This document shows, one piece after another, positions 63,759 through 64,000 of a stretch of DNA of 64,000 bases. How positions within the stretch are numbered: position 1 is the stretch's first letter; the number at the start of each line of letters is the position of its first letter. The DNA lies in contig NZ_OY764212.1 of assembly GCF_963668165.1 (NCBI RefSeq), positions 558,001 through 622,000 on the forward strand, written 5' to 3'. The notes under the pieces were generated by a model. The model was not told the origin of the DNA. It saw nothing but the letters and a program-made list of their open reading frames with translations, and ran no database searches. The stretch is from Marispirochaeta sp. GTDB taxonomy: Bacteria; Spirochaetota; Spirochaetia; JC444; Marispirochaetaceae. The translations under genes were made by a program, and so were the position numbers.

Positions 63759-64000
63759 CAGCGCACCTCCTTAAGCAGTTGAGCCGCCCGGCCTGGGCTA
63801 TCGTTAATCATGTCCCGGACATAGTTTGATGTGTAGGTTGCCCCGGTTATGGCGTTAACTTCATCGGGACCGGTATCTTCCTTGTCTTCCCGGACCAGAG
63901 AAAAAGGCGGGGTTTTGTCCCTGAACTGAATCTTGAACCACTCCTCTTCTATACGGGCACCGAGTCCGGGGGTTTCGTTCTGTTTTATAAAGTCTATCCC
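63758..64000 (-). CDS. nqrC: Na+-NQR subunit C, C-terminal part
   Basis: Partial: only the last 80 residues fall inside the window, the gene runs past its right edge. The fragment reads ETPGLGARIEEEWF and ITGATYTSNYV; the latter is the S/T-GAT motif where FMN is attached covalently to the final Thr of the motif. Ends LLKEVR with TGA overlapping the nqrD ATG. Confidence 0.92.
   Translation of the reverse strand, partial: GIDFIKQNETPGLGARIEEEWFKIQFRDKTPPFSLVREDKEDTGPDEVNAITGATYTSNYVRDMINDSPGRAAQLLKEVR

Overview
The window looks like a chromosomal segment of a free-living, probably anaerobic and saline-adapted spirochaete. I infer this from the gene set (Na+-NQR, two TRAP uptake systems, superoxide reductase with rubredoxins, FliS, an Amt/P-II pair, no respiratory oxidases); the species cannot be fixed without comparing the 16S gene. 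Most genes lie on the minus strand in tight operons.

Left part (1-11.8 kb). ychF is followed by a TRAP transporter operon (dctP-dctM-dctQ order). From 4.7 to 7.5 kb lies a small graveyard: an IS3-type transposase remnant, a broken TetR gene, one apparently intact IS110-family element of the IS1111 type with subterminal inverted repeats, and a beheaded HxlR gene. Then come a 1086-residue PHP/zinc-ribbon/UvrD helicase fusion, a broken sodium:solute symporter, and a cluster of related palindromes. A complete rRNA operon on the minus strand (16S, tRNA-Ile, 23S, 5S; 17.1 to 11.8 kb) has two good upstream promoters.

Middle part (17.7-36.5 kb, minus strand). A HAD phosphatase and a PgsA-like enzyme; thrS (without TGS domain, under a T-box leader), an M32 carboxypeptidase and a membrane protein; then a hexuronate catabolism locus: TRAP dctP-dctQ-dctM, kduI, kduD and an iclR regulator in one operon, with an HpcH/HpaI-type aldolase as a separate unit. 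Both promoters carry a pair of the same 15-bp palindrome with centres exactly 21 bp apart, so they look like one regulon. Next is an operon kamA-like, ispH, HAD-IIA, alpha/beta hydrolase, FAD oxidoreductase; its last three genes contain four single extra bases in G/C runs.

Right part (36.8-64 kb). polA-coaE-SPOR protein; fliS with a partner; a beta-propeller protein fused to a degenerate NodB domain; a PIN-PhoH ATPase; two related DUF4349-like proteins; rlmKL; an NYN protein; a lipid-type glycosyltransferase and cysE; amtB-glnK under a clear sigma-54 promoter; metH; an oxygen-defence group (two convergent rubredoxins, superoxide reductase, PerR); and the nqrCDEF end of a Na+-NQR operon, nqrC running off the window.

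The most useful leads are the IS1111-type element with a candidate guide RNA and a diverged second right end, the paired IclR-type operators, the T-box on thrS, the run of homopolymer frameshifts, the post-5S palindromes, and a P-II protein lacking Tyr51 next to a sigma-54 promoter.
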